Below the pieces are notes generated by a model that saw only the letters and a list, made by a program, of their open reading frames with translations, did no database searches and was not told the DNA's origin. A stretch of 64,000 nucleotides of DNA from Callaeas wilsoni (taxonomy: Eukaryota > Chordata > Aves > Passeriformes > Callaeidae). Positions within the stretch are counted from its first letter, which is position 1, and each line of letters opens with the position of its first letter. Below are positions 26,245-41,200 of this stretch, piece after piece. The DNA lies in contig VWPU01013457.1 of NCBI GenBank assembly GCA_013398955.1, positions 62,001-126,000 of the forward strand. Reading direction: 5' to 3'. Position numbers and translations under genes: made by a program.

Positions 26245-29200
26245 CTGTAAGAAAAGAGTAAAAAATAAATCTGTTAAATATACAATAAAATCAAGAGGTT
26301 TGTCCAGAAATGCCATGTTTCTTGTATCGCAGGTCAGCTTTACCATCTTAAACAATACAATAAAACACCTTTTAAGATAGTGCTTACTTGCCTTAAATAT
26401 TTCAAGAACATGAAATATTAAGAAAATCTCTTCCATAAAACAGAGAATACATTCCAATTCAGTGATATGCACTTAGTGATTAAATATCAACAGAAAAAAA
26501 TTAGCCTGAAATACTGGTGCAGTTAAAGAACAGGCAGCAGCAACTAACAATGGATGTGGCTCAAGATTCACCTGACAGCATCGTTTCTCTTCATTCTGTC
26601 CCTTCCATTATTACAAGGAGTTTTCAGATGATGGATATTTGCCTTACATTTCAGGCATCTCAATTTGTTCTTTATGGGGAAAGCTAAACTGGCAAGGAAA
26701 TCCTGCTTAGCATGCTTTTACCCTGCAGTATGAAATCCCACTAGCTCCATATTCAGGGTACTTTTCTATTTGAAGCTCCATAAATATTTTCAAATTCTGG
26801 GCATATCTAGGAATGATAACGGAAAAAGCTCTACATCCCATTCTTCTAGTTAAAGCATTCTAAACATTTAAAGTACAAATTATATTTACGTAATTTTCAT
26901 AAATGTTGATTGTAATCCTATTTTCTGAAGTTACAGACATTAAGGAAAACAAAAATTAGGTAAATTAATGAATATCTTTAAGATATGTTACTGTAGTCTG
27001 CAATCCCGATCTTGCAAAAGGCAGAAGCCGTCCTTTTGTTTAAAAGCATTAGTTTGGGAGACCATTTGAAGCTAAACCAACAGGAAATCAAACAGTCAAA
27101 TCTCCAAAAATCTTAAGTAAGATTAGCTACTGAAATATTTTTATTCTCTTAAAGGACTCTAAACAACAGCCCTATTGTATTGAGCACAAACACTGAAATA
27201 AAATGTGAAGAGTCAGTACAAGGACACAGCCAGTATGATAACAGCATGAAAAGCAGCAGTCTAATCATTATCAGTTTTAATACAGCTCAGAGGAAGTTTT
27301 AAGAATGTATTTTTAAAAGAAAGCTTTGCAAGTCCTCCAGATATAAGCGGTGAAGAAGAAGAAACAAATATGAAAATCCACAGGGGATAAACACTGGTAT
27401 CACAGACTGAAGGTGACACACACCCTGCGAATGAATGAAAATCGCAGACAGGGGTTCAAGACTAAAAGAGACACAACAGAGATAGAATTATGAGTGCCAA
27501 AATAACCTCAATAAAAGGATAATTACCAAAACAAGTTGGTGGGGTCAGGGTGGAGGGGAGGAAAGAGGCTGGAAGAAGTATTGAGTATTTTCCTGTCCGT
27601 CTATGCAGAGTACCCATTAGAGACAACTTTGCACAATATCTACATGATTTAGGACCACCTGCACATAGAGACTACTCAGAAAAGTTTAAGCTGCAGAGGA
27701 CTCCCCAGATCAAGAAGCAATCAGAGTAATTATTAAGAAAGTGACCAGGGAAAACATGCATTACACTGGTGACACCAGTAAGAGAAAAAAATGAGAAACA
27801 GAATGCTATGTTTAAATGCAGATGTTCTCTGCAAACAAAGGCAGAAGAATGCAGGATCTTATGGAATCCTGAGCAAATGAACAAAGATAATTATGAAGAA
27901 GTACCAACTAATTAAGAAAATAACTGAAGAACAGAGAAATTATGCCAAAAAATCTAAGGGGCAGAAGAGCAAACATCAGTTTTAAATTTTAGGCAAGAAG
28001 TTATTGAAGTGATAGTGTACTGGCACACAGGGAGTCAGAAGAATAGCAGCATCACTAGACACCACATATAATCATCTAAAGAGGAAACAGATATCTAAAA
28101 GTAAGTAAATTCAAGAGAAAAACAGAGACATGGACAGATTTACAGTCAGCTTGACCTGTAGGGAAACTAGGAGAGGAGAGGGTCTACAGAGAACAGAGAA
28201 AAGAAATACATAGTCTGATGAAAGGTAGATGAGAAGCTTCCATGTCTAGGAAAAACTCAGCAAAACCGGAAACAACCCTAACAAGCAAAAGAACACCAAA
28301 AAACCTAGTGTGTCTTGCCCTACCTTCCCAGAAAAACCCCACCACTCCTAAAACCAAAGACCATGGGGGAGAAAAAGAGAATGTTTTGTTATGTGAATTA
28401 CCCCCCTTCAGGCTCTACACAGCATATTGCTGATGACAAAATAAATAGAAAAAGGGAAGGTTTCATAAAAAAAACTTAGAAAAGGCTAAGAACTTCAAAT
28501 GAAAGTGTTAATAAAGCATTTGACTAAAGGGACGTTAAAAATTCAAAGAAAATGCACTTGAGCAGACTGAAGGGAGAAGTCTTGTAATTTGGAAAGCAAT
28601 GATGAAGGATGATAGAAATAAATGTTAGACTACTACTTTTAAAAAAGCCTATGAAGCAATGAAGCAATTTCATTAGGTCAATAAATGAAAAGTAGCTTGA
28701 AAATAAAAAAGACTATTTAATGAATTACAGTATTTTCTTCCAAACTGACAACAAAAAGGTATCTTTCAGTGATGATATATACCTTGGTCCAAAAATAGAC
28801 TCAAATATGAAATTTTAACGTTACAGTTTATACTTCCATAGAATTATATCCATGGAAAAATAATGTTTCAGTTTTCTTCCAGACCAAAAGTACAGGTTCT
28901 TAAAATTTTAAGTCACTGCCTCAAACAATACATTTCAATAACATACCAACTTCTTTTATTGTCAAAAAATAGTACTAAGAATAGTTTCTCGTCTGATTTG
29001 GTCTGCATTTGTTCTCCAATTTTCAGTACATCTAGAGGTGGCACTGGTATAGTAACACCGTTGTGATGGCCAGCAACACGAGGCATCTTAGGGTCAATAA
29101 TCTGTAAGAGAGAAGAAAGGATAGTTCCTCATATTTAAAATGATGTAATTTATTTTAATAAGGTATTACAAACTAAGTTAACAAGAAATAAATACACTGA

Positions 29201-32200
29201 ACAGCCACTGGATATAAACTGACTGTGTTACACACATTTTTTTGACATAAGCTAAATAGGCATAGTGGAGGCCTAGTGGCAGACTTGACTGAAAACACTG
29301 AAAAAAGCATTTTTCACCCGTATCAGTTCTTCTGAAAAGTCCCATTTGAATTCCACTTAATACAACTTTGAGACTAACAAGCAGCTTTTAGAATGAAAAA
29401 GTCAAACCAGGATTTCTAAAAGCTGTAACTGACCTCAAATTTTGGGGTTTGAAATTCATATACCTTAAAGAAACAACCTTTGTTAAGGTATACATATGTC
29501 TGTAAAATACATGCTCCATACCCTGGAGTAAAAATTTTAAAAACAAAAAGGAAAAAAAAAACACCAAACCCCCCCAACCAAAAATAAAACAAAACAAAAA
29601 AACAAACAAACAAAACCCCAAACAAAAACCAAAGGAACAAAAAAAAAAAAGGGGTGTCACCTTCAAATATCTTGCATACCCAATTTAATGACACAGTCTT
29701 CAGCAAAAACAAAACATGCAGTTACAGTCACAAAGTCTTTCTAAACAAAACTTGAGGGCTAGAAGGAGTATGCTGCTAACATTAACCCTCCTGATGGAAA
29801 AACTTCTCTGTAGGCAGCTCACAGCATTATGAAGTGCTTAGCTTCCACCCAAAGAAGGGTTTTTACTCCATGCCTTTTCCACCCATCTCCTACTCTACAA
29901 ACTCCTTTTTTGCAGGAGTTGTTCTTGCAGCATCCACATTGGCACCAACCTTAATCTACAGTAAACTAACTTTGGAAAATAAATGAATACAAAGCTAATA
30001 CTGTGGGGAGCTTGTAGAAATCATAAGAATTTTCTTCTCTTGACAGAGGTTTAATTCCTCCATCAACTTATCCCTCTCAGAAACACCAATGCTGACATAA
30101 CGGAGAAGGCAGACAAGGAACCCTTTGGTCTTCATCAGTTTAAATCTAGTGCTAACACCTTTCAAGAGACAATCAAATCATCAAATTTTCAACATCTGAC
30201 CCAAGTGTCTTTGACTCACCCATTGAGGGCAGCTAAACTCAAGTGCTCTGAATGTCACTTCCAGAGGTTTTAACCTGATTCTGTATGATTACATTTCATG
30301 TTGTCCTTAGAACACACATATTAAACCCTGTGATTGTCCAGACTCATATATAAATCAAGCCAGTGTATGAACTGTTCATATAACTTCAAAGGCCTAAAGC
30401 CAAGCACCTTATAAATATTTTCTCTGCAAGCTTTGATCTAAGTAGAACTGTGTCTGCTTCTCCCGTATTAACATACACATATATATCTCCTATATTAACA
30501 ACAGTTTTAAGTTTCCAGTACATCATTTACAATTGGCTGCAATCAGTCAGTTTATTCCAACTATTGAGTTTTTTGTTTCTTTAATGAACTGCAGAATCAA
30601 CAGTATTTTTATACTCACTTTGAAGCAGAAATTATATATAAGGCAGAAAACACGACTACTGAGACAAGTATGCTGGTTTTAGCAGGGATAGACACAATTT
30701 TCTTCGCAGTAGGTGGTATGGGGCTATGTATTGGATTTGGGCTGAAAACTGCATTGACAATATAGAGATGTTTTTGGTAATGCTGAGCAGTGCTTACATA
30801 GAGTCAAGGCCTTTTCCCCTTCTCATACTGCCCCACCAGTGTAGAGGCTGGGAGTGCACAAGGAGTTGGGAGGGGACACAGCTGGGAGACCTGACCCCAG
30901 CTGACCTTAGGGATATTCCATCCCATATGGCATCACGGTCAGTATATTGAACTGGGGAAAGAAGAAGGAAGGTAGGGACATTCAGTGTCATGGTGTCTGT
31001 CTTCCCAAGCCACATGTGATGGAGCCCTGTGTTCCTGGGGATGACTGAACACCTGCTGCCCATGGGAAGTGGTGAATGAATTTGCTTTCCGTGTGTGCAC
31101 AGCTTTTGCTTTCCCTATTACCCTGTCTTTATCTCAACCCATGAGTCTTCTCACTTGCACTCTTCCGACTCTCCCCCCACCCACGGGGAGTGAGCGAGTG
31201 GCTGCAGGAGGCTTAGCTGCTGCCTGGGTTAAACGACGACACAGGAGTATTGCACATCTCAAAGGGCAGGCAGGGTAGCAGAAATTATTGACTTAAAATC
31301 TGATATTGCAGTAACTTTACAAACTCAGTGCATGGTAAAGAGGGCAAAATAAGACACCTTTATTCAATCTGAATGGGAAATTACCAATTACCTTAAGTGT
31401 GCGCATGGTGTTTTCAGACCAGAAACAGTATCACTACTCTACTTCTGGGAAGCTGGGCACTTACCAGAGCTGGGTAAGAGGGATATCCACTGCATTTGGC
31501 CCATACTACTTTTAGAGGCTCAAGAACAGATGTTGCAGCATCAGTTGAAATCCACATACTGCTGTGCCCAACTTCTAAGAACAAAGAAATATAAAATTAA
31601 AATGTTCCAGAATGAAATCTCAGACAAATTTGCAGTTCTTGGTTTCCTAATCAATAGCTCATGATCCTTAGAATCCAAATACTAATACCAACTTTAACAC
31701 ACATACCAGTAAAAACCAGGTAGTATTCATAACAGCTCTTTACATGATACTACTACTTTGCTCCAAGCCTACAGATAAAGAACAAGGGTTTAGACACTTC
31801 TAGAAATAGTGTATCTTAGAACATCTTAGTTCTTAGGAAGTTTTTGCCAAGTCTCAATAATTCTTTCCCTTTGAAAAAGCTCCAAAGAAAAGATAAAATT
31901 ATGGTACTTCAAATAACAGGTGTTTTTACAACTGTGATGACAATGCTGTCATAGAGGTGATGATTTTCAAGATGCAAGTTGCATGGTATATGTTTCCAAG
32001 TGCTGGATACCCAGATATCCAGATTGAGATTAGCACCTGGTAACTTAACAATACTTGTCTGGTACACCTTTATATTCTTATGCCTAAATTCTAGCCTGCA
32101 TTTTGATTTCTATTTATTTTTAACAAGTTCTTTTGGTCTCTCTGCCCTGCCCTTTCCTGCAGTCAAGTTTGAAAACATCAACAGGTTTCTAGACAGCAGC

Positions 32201-35200
32201 ACTAGTGTTTTATTTCTTCTCAAAAAGCAGGGTAATGAACAATTGAGTTTATGTTACTGTGCACTTCTACCAGAACCCTCCATTTTCTTCTCCATTGCTC
32301 AGCAATGGATTGAAGCCTGAGAGAGGTTTAAGCCTTTCAGTCAACCAAAATCACAACTGGTCCCCTAGATACAGCCCAGAGACTGGTCAGAAGACTGTGA
32401 GTTACATCCTCAAGATGGAACTGGGGGTGGTGATCAAAGGGGAAAGAGTTATCCAAGTTCATATGCTGTAAAGGTGAGGCAGCACTTCTTGTATGGGGAA
32501 ACCTGGTACCAAGATACAGTTCAGAGGCTGCAGCTGCACCTTCTCTCAGCAGCAGGGCAATACTTACTGCTGAGAGAAAGTGCATTTCAAATGGGTACTG
32601 CTTATTTATAATGAAAGGTGGCCTGCAGATACATGTTCTATCTCAACATTACAAAAACGAACTGGGGGAAAAAGTGGTTTATGGCCTTTTAAAAGCAGAA
32701 ATAGCAAGAAAAAAGTCTTTAAACTGATCACATTAAAAAAAAATAGTTCAGTCATTCTGCAGAGTAAGTTCTGCTTCTCTGCTCTGTTAGTAACAGTTTG
32801 TAAACTATTCACATGTCAGTTATAAAGAGCCATGACAGTTTCAATTAATGCATCCTTCATTTACAGACTGCTTCAAAAAATATGTATGTAGAACTGTATC
32901 TGGTATATAAATACAATACAAGTCCTCTCTCTTCAGGGCAGCTAATAAGAAAGAAATCTATACTATTCTCAGCTGCAAAGAAAATGGTATTTTAATGCTG
33001 AATACAAAATCATACACAAGCTGACAGGATGCATGCAGCCAGACTCAGAGACTTCTCAGGTGTATATACAAGTAAGAGTCTCCAAACTCTTCCTAGTCAG
33101 AATTTATTCCACATGGTATTAAGGGGTTACTAATCTAGCATATATGATTACTAATTTTCTTTTACAAGATCTGTAAAAGAAAACTCATCCTCTCTTTTTA
33201 TTTCCTCAAGCTAGGTGAGAAAATTAATCAAAATTGGAGTCAGAAACTATTCTTTCAAAAGTCTTTAAAGAGTCAAAAGCAGAATTCACTAGTTTCTGGA
33301 AGGATATCTACAACACTTTCGGAATGCGTAATGTATTTAAGCAGTAAAAATAAGAATGTTAGAATATGTCAAATAAATGGACAAAATTATAGTTATACAA
33401 TACTATTAAGAATTCAATTATTTATAGTTACCAGCTGCAATTCTTGCTGCTTTGGCATAATTTCCATTTTCAATGCATGATATCAATTCACTTCGGTCTT
33501 CCAGTGTGTGTCTCCGTATCAGGGCAGGTTTACCTTTACCACACTTTGGTAGACTGAAACTACAGAAGTATTAATATTAAAACCATTACTTAATAATTAA
33601 CGTTATTCACTATAAATCAAAATTTTGAACAATAATTTAAATTTCATCAGTATAGAGTAAAATCAGTGGAGCAAGCAACTCAATATTTTGAGTAACAAAC
33701 ACAAACAACATAAAAGCCAAACTCTTGATTATTTTCATGCACAGAATTGCCTGGTTATCAGCAGAAGACAGGTCCACTGCTCCAACAGTTCTACTACATG
33801 GAAAACATAACTATTCACTCTTTAATTTTTCACTACAAATCCCAGTCTTTCCATTGTGAAATGTCTCTACTCAAAATGGGAAATTTGTTCTCTGCACATT
33901 TGAGTTTTCTTCAAGAAATATTAGAATCTGAACAACAATTATACTGACAATTTTATCTAGAGTATCACATTTAAAACAGATGCAATATTAAATTCTCTTT
34001 GTTTCTGAAAGGCTGCTTGACATGACTGTATTAACACCATTCCCTTAACCTGAACACATGAATAAAGTCCTCTTTTTCTGTCTAACAGATTTACCCCTAT
34101 ACTCTCCTGTATGCCCCATCCCCCAGAGATTAGTGTTCTTTCAGAAGATACACCACTGGTGATGGAGGCATACTTATCAATGGTGGCAGAGGTGTCCATT
34201 CTGACAGTCCTGCCTTTAACAACAGACTCCATGGAGAGAAAGTCAATAGTTGGTACAGAGTGACTATCATCACTGTAGTACCTAGCCAGCAATCCACAGA
34301 CTGACAACCTACAGTTCCAAAGCTATCGAACTACCTTTTCTGTGTACAAGAGTCCGCTTTTTAAGTTGCTTCTCTCTTGTCCTCATAAAAATAAATGCAC
34401 ACAGTTTTAGACTTCTGGTTTAGGAAGGTAATTAAACCAAGATACTATATGCAAAAACATATGTGTATCTTTACAGAGTAAGAGAAGCACAGTCAGTTTA
34501 AAAATATAACTGCCTAGATATGCAATAGTCTGAAATCAACAGAAGAATCTCAGCAATCCTGAAAGGTATCTTGGATCTCACACAACTGAGAAAATGGAAA
34601 TGCACTCTTTTTTCCAAAATTTATGCAATCTTCCAGTGTGGGTCACAAGCAGTATAGAAAACCGATATATCCAGTCTGAAATCTGTATTTCATATTTACA
34701 GTTTTACCTTGAGTTACACAAGAGACTGTTACTAGATGAAATACTAGATTCTGATGCACAGCGGCGACGAGGTTCAACTTTTCTTCCTGGAGTATCATCT
34801 AATGCTCTCTCTTTACTTTCATCTCCAAAACCATTTGATAGACCTGCAGCATAACACAAAAAATAAACTGCATCAAACTGGAAACCACACAATTTTCATT
34901 AACAACTTTTTGTATTCACACAATGTATTATTATTGTTTTGTTCTTCAAATATTTTAGTGTGACGAAAAAGAACATGAATATTAACAAAATATTTAATTT
35001 CAAAGAAGCATGATAAATAGGAAGTTTCTCTTGTCCAGATTTTAAAGACAGGATGAACATTTAGGTAAGGTACAAAAAAAACAAAGCAGAGATTGTAATA
35101 TGGGAAATGTTAAACGGAGTATCGAATCAGTCTTTGCAGTAATGTTTCCAACTATTAAAACAGGCTGCAAAAGCTGAGTAGAAAAAAACCCAAGAAAATA

Positions 35201-38200
35201 AAATGTTACGAATCAGGCAGATTATCAAGTCAACAAAAGACTTATTTGAATGCAACGCTATAATCATTAAAATCCTTTTCAAACACTGGAAGTAAAGACT
35301 TGTATGGATTTCTTCGTGGCACTATCTAATTCTTCCTGGTAGTCTTTCCATTTTAGTAAATCCAGACTGACTGACATGATGATGACTGTTTTCTGTCACC
35401 AATAATCAATAATATACGTGTTACTGTGTTTAATTAGCCTTCCCCTAACACAAGTTTATAGACATCGAAGGATATTACACTTTAATTCCATAATTTTAAT
35501 GAAAATATTAAAAAGGCGTTTATATTACAACCTACGGGCTGTTGCCAATCCTGCTCTGAGTTTGCTATACAAACAGTATAGTCTTTATTAAGCCATTTCT
35601 ATACTTGATTAAAGAGGCAAACGAAAAGTTTAAAGATTGCATTCTGAAGACTTTCCAGGGTGTGTGGGAGTGTGTGTGGGAGTGTGGACATTAGGAGTAA
35701 CAAGGAAAGAATCCAACAGAGACTCTAGAATAACATCAGAAATGCACTCACTAAAGGTAATGGTACCAGCCTGCAAACTGTGGGCTACAAAGAGAAAAAA
35801 ATTTTAACAGAAATTGAATTCTGAGCATGCCACTCACAACACAAGAAAGAGCAACCGCTTCCAGCCACCCTTATCACTACCAAAGACTTGAAGGCCATCA
35901 TGATCACTGTACATTCAGACACAGTCAAACTAGGTGATGTAACCTCACGTGCCCCTCCACAGAGCATTGTACAATAAAGCAATTATGGCAGAACTCCTTT
36001 TATTAACTCAGTCAGTCTGTTTGCTACAAACACCTCTGCTAAGAAGGCTGACAACTAAGGAACTTGAGCTTAGCAAGTTACTTTGTACAATCCAGTAATT
36101 TTTCAAGCATTTCCATACAGTGACTTACAGGGTCTTCCCCTCCGCCCCAGGAGACCTTCCATTTGGATTATCAACACAATTTTAGATTTTTAAGAGAAAA
36201 AGGAGTATATTTACTCAAGGTTCTGAAAGATTTACATATAAGCATTCTCTTTCATTGTCATTTAGTTGACACTGTAAATATTCATTCAAGAGTGTTTGTT
36301 TTGTAACTCCTATATTTGCCTTTGATTTCCTACAGAAGAAAAACGATAAAGGTAGCATTGTCCTGAGTGTCAAGCACCAAACTATTGATCAGTGGTATTG
36401 ATTAATCCTGTTCTCACTTTCAACAAGTTGATAAAAATATCTGCAGATTAAGGAGGAGTTGGGTCCTACACTGTGCTGAAGCAGAGTATGCTTTATGAAA
36501 AAGTGTATAGGGAAATTTAAGTTATCACAGTACATTTCACTTGGTATTTGAAATGAAAAGCTAAAAAAAAATTCTCTAAAGGACATCTCTTATGTCTCTG
36601 CAAAAACTATTTTTTATTCTTCAACATCCCGTCAGACTTATCTTTCAAGTGAGGTGTATAAACTGTTTTGTTTTCATCCTGCCACAAGCCGGAGACACAT
36701 TACTCAAGTTATCACTCAGGCATCTAGCTAATGTGAAGCAGCTATCAGCAGAAACAACTCAGATCACAGACTGAATTTTAAATAGGAAGACAGATCAAGT
36801 AATGACAGCTGCTAGAACAAGGGCACAGTTCAGGTTCGCAATGGACTGTGAAAGTGGAAAAAAGTACCTGTATTATACGAGCACATGCAAAACATTTAAC
36901 CACATATAAGCCAAATGTGACTTGGATACTTATGTCTGCATACACTGGTTTTGTACGTACAAGCACACTCAGGATCAAACGGCTTCACTTTTTATTACTT
37001 CAATCAGCAATGACTGTGCTGTCACCAAAATGGACATTTTGGCACTCTCAGTCCCTAGCAACAGTGTCTTCTCATTGTCAACAAGTCAGTACCAAGAAAT
37101 ATGTGGTCATGGTAAGGAGTTAGTTTTCAGCAATGCACTAAACAAAGCAACCATGTCATCGCCTGATTGCTGAAGTTAAGAAACAAGAGATACAACAGAA
37201 ATATGCAACTATAGCAATGGAGACAGCTCTCTGAGGTGACAGTTCGGCCTTATTCTAGTTTAAATATAAGGTGTGAGTTTAATGACTCATTTAATTCACT
37301 TCAGATTATAGTAAAAAATGTCTTATAACTCTGTAGAATGGTTACTAACAGTGGTGTCCTGGTTTCTGCTGGAATAGAGCAAATTTTGTTCTGAGTAGCT
37401 GGTACAGTGCTGTATTTTGATTTAGTATAAGAATAATGTTGATAAACACTGATGAGTAGTGCTGACAGTAAGTCAAGGACTTTTCCGTGTCTCATGCTCT
37501 GCCAGTGAGCAGGTGCACAAGAAGCTGGTAGGGAGCATGGCCAGGACAACTGATCCAAACTGGCCAAAAGGATATTCCATACCATGGAGTGCCATGCCCC
37601 ATAGATAAACTGATGGGAGTTGGCTGGGAGGGGCTGATCACTGCTAGGAGACAGGGCTGGGCATTGGTCAGTGGGTGCTAAGCAACAGTATTGTGCACTT
37701 GTTTCTCTTGGGTTTTATTCCTTTTTCCTATTACTACTACTATTATATTTTACTTTGTTTCAATTATTAAACTATTCTTATCTCAGCCCAGAGGTTTTAC
37801 CTTTTTCTGATTTTCATCCTCATCCCAATGGGGGAAGGGAGGAATGGGGAAGTGAGAGTGGCTGAGTGGTACTTGGTTGCCAGCTGAGGTTAAACTACCT
37901 TAAGTGGGGAAAAAACCTTAAAATATTTTTGACAAAAAAGCAATACTTCAGTGCAAAAGAATTTAGAGCTTCCCAGACATATTTCCCTCTTGCTTGTGGA
38001 AGCATGAAAAACAACATGCAAGCTATCAGCAGGAGTAATTTTCCTGAGCATCAAGCCCCAAATGACAGAAGCTTACACAATCCATGAGACTCAAGCTTAT
38101 ATGGTTTATGTTTCAGAAGTTTTAAGTAACAGGCATTATTTTAAGAAAGGAAAAAACCTCAAGGCTTATTTTAAACAAAACACACTCATATCTAGTCATA

Positions 38201-41200
38201 GATGAAGCAGTTCCCAAGTGACCTTGTAACTTGCCCGGAAAAACCCAAGCAATAAAATCTAAATGCTTTATGGTAGCAGCACTGATGTGCAAAAAAAACC
38301 AAAAAACCAGAGATACTACAGAATTTGGTTTCTGTTATATCACTACAAAACTATTTTCTACCACGACTCATGAAACACCCAATGTCGCGTAGCTGCTAGA
38401 GTAAGTGAAATTAAAGATCTCCATTTGCTTTAAGGAACTTGCATTTTATTGAATCAGTAGATATAACTAAGAAGGTCAAATAAAGAAAATCCATGAGACG
38501 TAACTCATCCCGCTTGCAACTTTCCAAACGCTCATGATTTTGTTAGATCAAATGAGCTTTCTCTACAGTCATGGAGTGAAATTTTATGTCAGGTACTAAA
38601 CTTCTTACACATATTGCCTCACCAACACTACTGAATGGCAACTCTCCCCTTCCCCCCAAAAGTCCCGAAAATTAAACTAAAAGCCTTTCATTAGTGGTTT
38701 ATTTCCTTTACTGTTCTCTGTTCTTAAGTTTCTTCAAAAAAGCAGGCCACTCTCAACAGGCAGAACTTAACTTTTTTCAGTTAAAAAGGGAATTCTCAAA
38801 CAATGAAGTTTGCTATTAATCTTAAATGCAGAGTTACTGCCATTTCTAATTTTCAGCTCAGCTTCAGTTGACATGGAAAATGTACTGCCTTGCCAATCAT
38901 AGCATAACATAGCCATTTTGAAAATAAAGAAATGCTAACTAAGAAGAAAAAGAAGTAAGGCAAAGATGATCAGCCTGATTCTTTTCCACAGGTCTCTCAC
39001 TGCACTGAAAACTGTATTTATCAGGGAAAGTATTAACCTTTTCTCAATAGTGCCAGTTTGTTCTTAAGCTGCAATTAAAACTTTCATTGACTACCTACAT
39101 CAAGCAAGTTGGAATCCTGTTGCCCATACTACATTAATGGAAGCAGGAAAAGGTAATTCCCAAAAGAGAGCAGAAGTTTAGAAAACATGGTAGAGGAATA
39201 AAGCTCAGTAGAGTCCAAAGAGCAGCATAGCATGTCCACGACTGTACAAAATGCTGCCCCGGAATACAGAATTGTACATTTCAGACTGTAATCATGTCTC
39301 ACAGTTCTGCTGAAACAAAAAGAAAGAAGCAGAACTTGTACAAAATTATTCTAAAGCAATTAAAACTGTACTATGCACAGCTTGATGCAAAACCAAGCAC
39401 ATCCAAATGTTAGATGAAGTGCTCTACTAAAACTAGACCTGAAGGGCTGAGATTCAACCACTAAAAAAACCAGGAGCATTCAAAAAATGACTGCACACAG
39501 TGCACCAGCACTTACATAACACTATTTAGTCTCATTTTCAGTCATGACTTGTACACTTACCCAGAACCAGTTATGTTACTCTTCATTAAAATATATATAC
39601 AGTAGAGGAAAATGTGTATTTTATTAAAAAACCTCATTTTTTTCTTGGTAGGTTTCACTTCTCCAAGGAAGATGAGACTGTTTTTTTTGGGGAAGGGAAG
39701 AGGATGGAGGTGTAGCATTCTTAACTAATCTGCTCTGACAGAACATGTTCTGGGAATAAGAATGCTGGGACTGGTAAAACTCTGCGACCAATCTGTCACA
39801 TAAACTACAACACGTACAACTTTGTCACTTACGGAAATGGGGCAATATATTGAATGAAGAGCATAGTTTCATATATGTCAAAGACTTCCTCCAAGAGTGT
39901 TCATTTCTATTTGTTTTTTGTTTTAAGGATGGCTGGTGTCTCCAACATGATCCAAATTAATTACTTCAAATGTAATTGTCTTTCTGCGTTCCAAAATGAT
40001 CATTTAATTGAATTCCATTCCATGTTGAGGATAATAGAAAATAATTAGGATCCAAAGAGATAAATACCCAGCATGATATTAGTTAATATGAGAACCTGGA
40101 AGACAGTGAAAAAGCCATTAAGTCTCTCTGAAAGGAAACAGAGCTTTCAAATAAATAAGCCATCCTTACAGCAGTGTCCAGAGACAGTGAGAACAACACA
40201 AGTGTCCCACATATTCTATCACTAAAAGCTAAGGTTTCTAAAGGGACAATCTAAGCAAGTTTCACTTTGATTCAGGCCTCTTTCTTGAAAAAGAAAATAC
40301 TGAAAGTCATTGAAAACACAGAATACAACCTCCACGTGCATGATATGCATCAAGAACACAGTTTAGAAATGTACCTAAAAATACATCCAGTAAGAGTAAG
40401 AAAGGCAATGTCACTGATTTAGGGGCATTTTTATATAAAGGTATGCACACACAGGATAATGGAATACTTGAAGGTAATAAATCATCAAAAGTTAACTGTA
40501 TTCTTAAAAACTGCAAACTCTGGAAATGGGCAGACTGCAGAAACAGGAAGGCATCCACTAAGTTTTTTTCAAAAGTGACCCTAAGAGTAACCCTTTAAAT
40601 GTAACTTCAAACAGTAAATTCTGGAGTGCAGTAGGAGTATTAAACACAATTCTTCTCTTCAGAATACACAGATGAATATCAGAGCACATCAAACCTTCCA
40701 GTGCTTAAAACAGTCTTCAGTATGCAGACAAAATGGAAGCCAGTTACTCAAAGACTACAAAGGCTGGTGTGAAGAGTCCCCTCGGAAATAAAGCTTGTAA
40801 AACTTGCTTAAAACTTGGTCATGGCTAAAGACAGCAAAGACAGCTCAATATGAGCCCATGAAGTGGCACCTACACACTAAACAGTGGCACCTTTCAAGAT
40901 CCTAACCAGAAAATTTTAACCTTCAAAGGTTTAAGTGACACATAACAAACACAGTTACGCTGGCTCAATGAATGGCCTGTTTGATGGGTTCCAAAAGAAT
41001 GCCAAAGAATTCATCTTGCAACTACTAATTTTCTTCAAATCTGAGAATAAGAAGTGTCTCTGGCTAATCAGATGAGACTCTGATACAACAGCAAAATCTG
41101 ATTTGCATAACAGAAAGGAAAACTAATTGACATTTAATAACTACAGCTTCCATAAGATAAGGATCATACATTGCTCTGCACTACAACAGGATCTCTGTAC

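Noticed and set aside
29388..29712. two overlapping Phe/Leu-rich minus-strand frames resembling a membrane protein
   Set aside because: They are produced by the A/C-rich low-complexity tract; Phe and Leu runs simply reflect T-rich codons.
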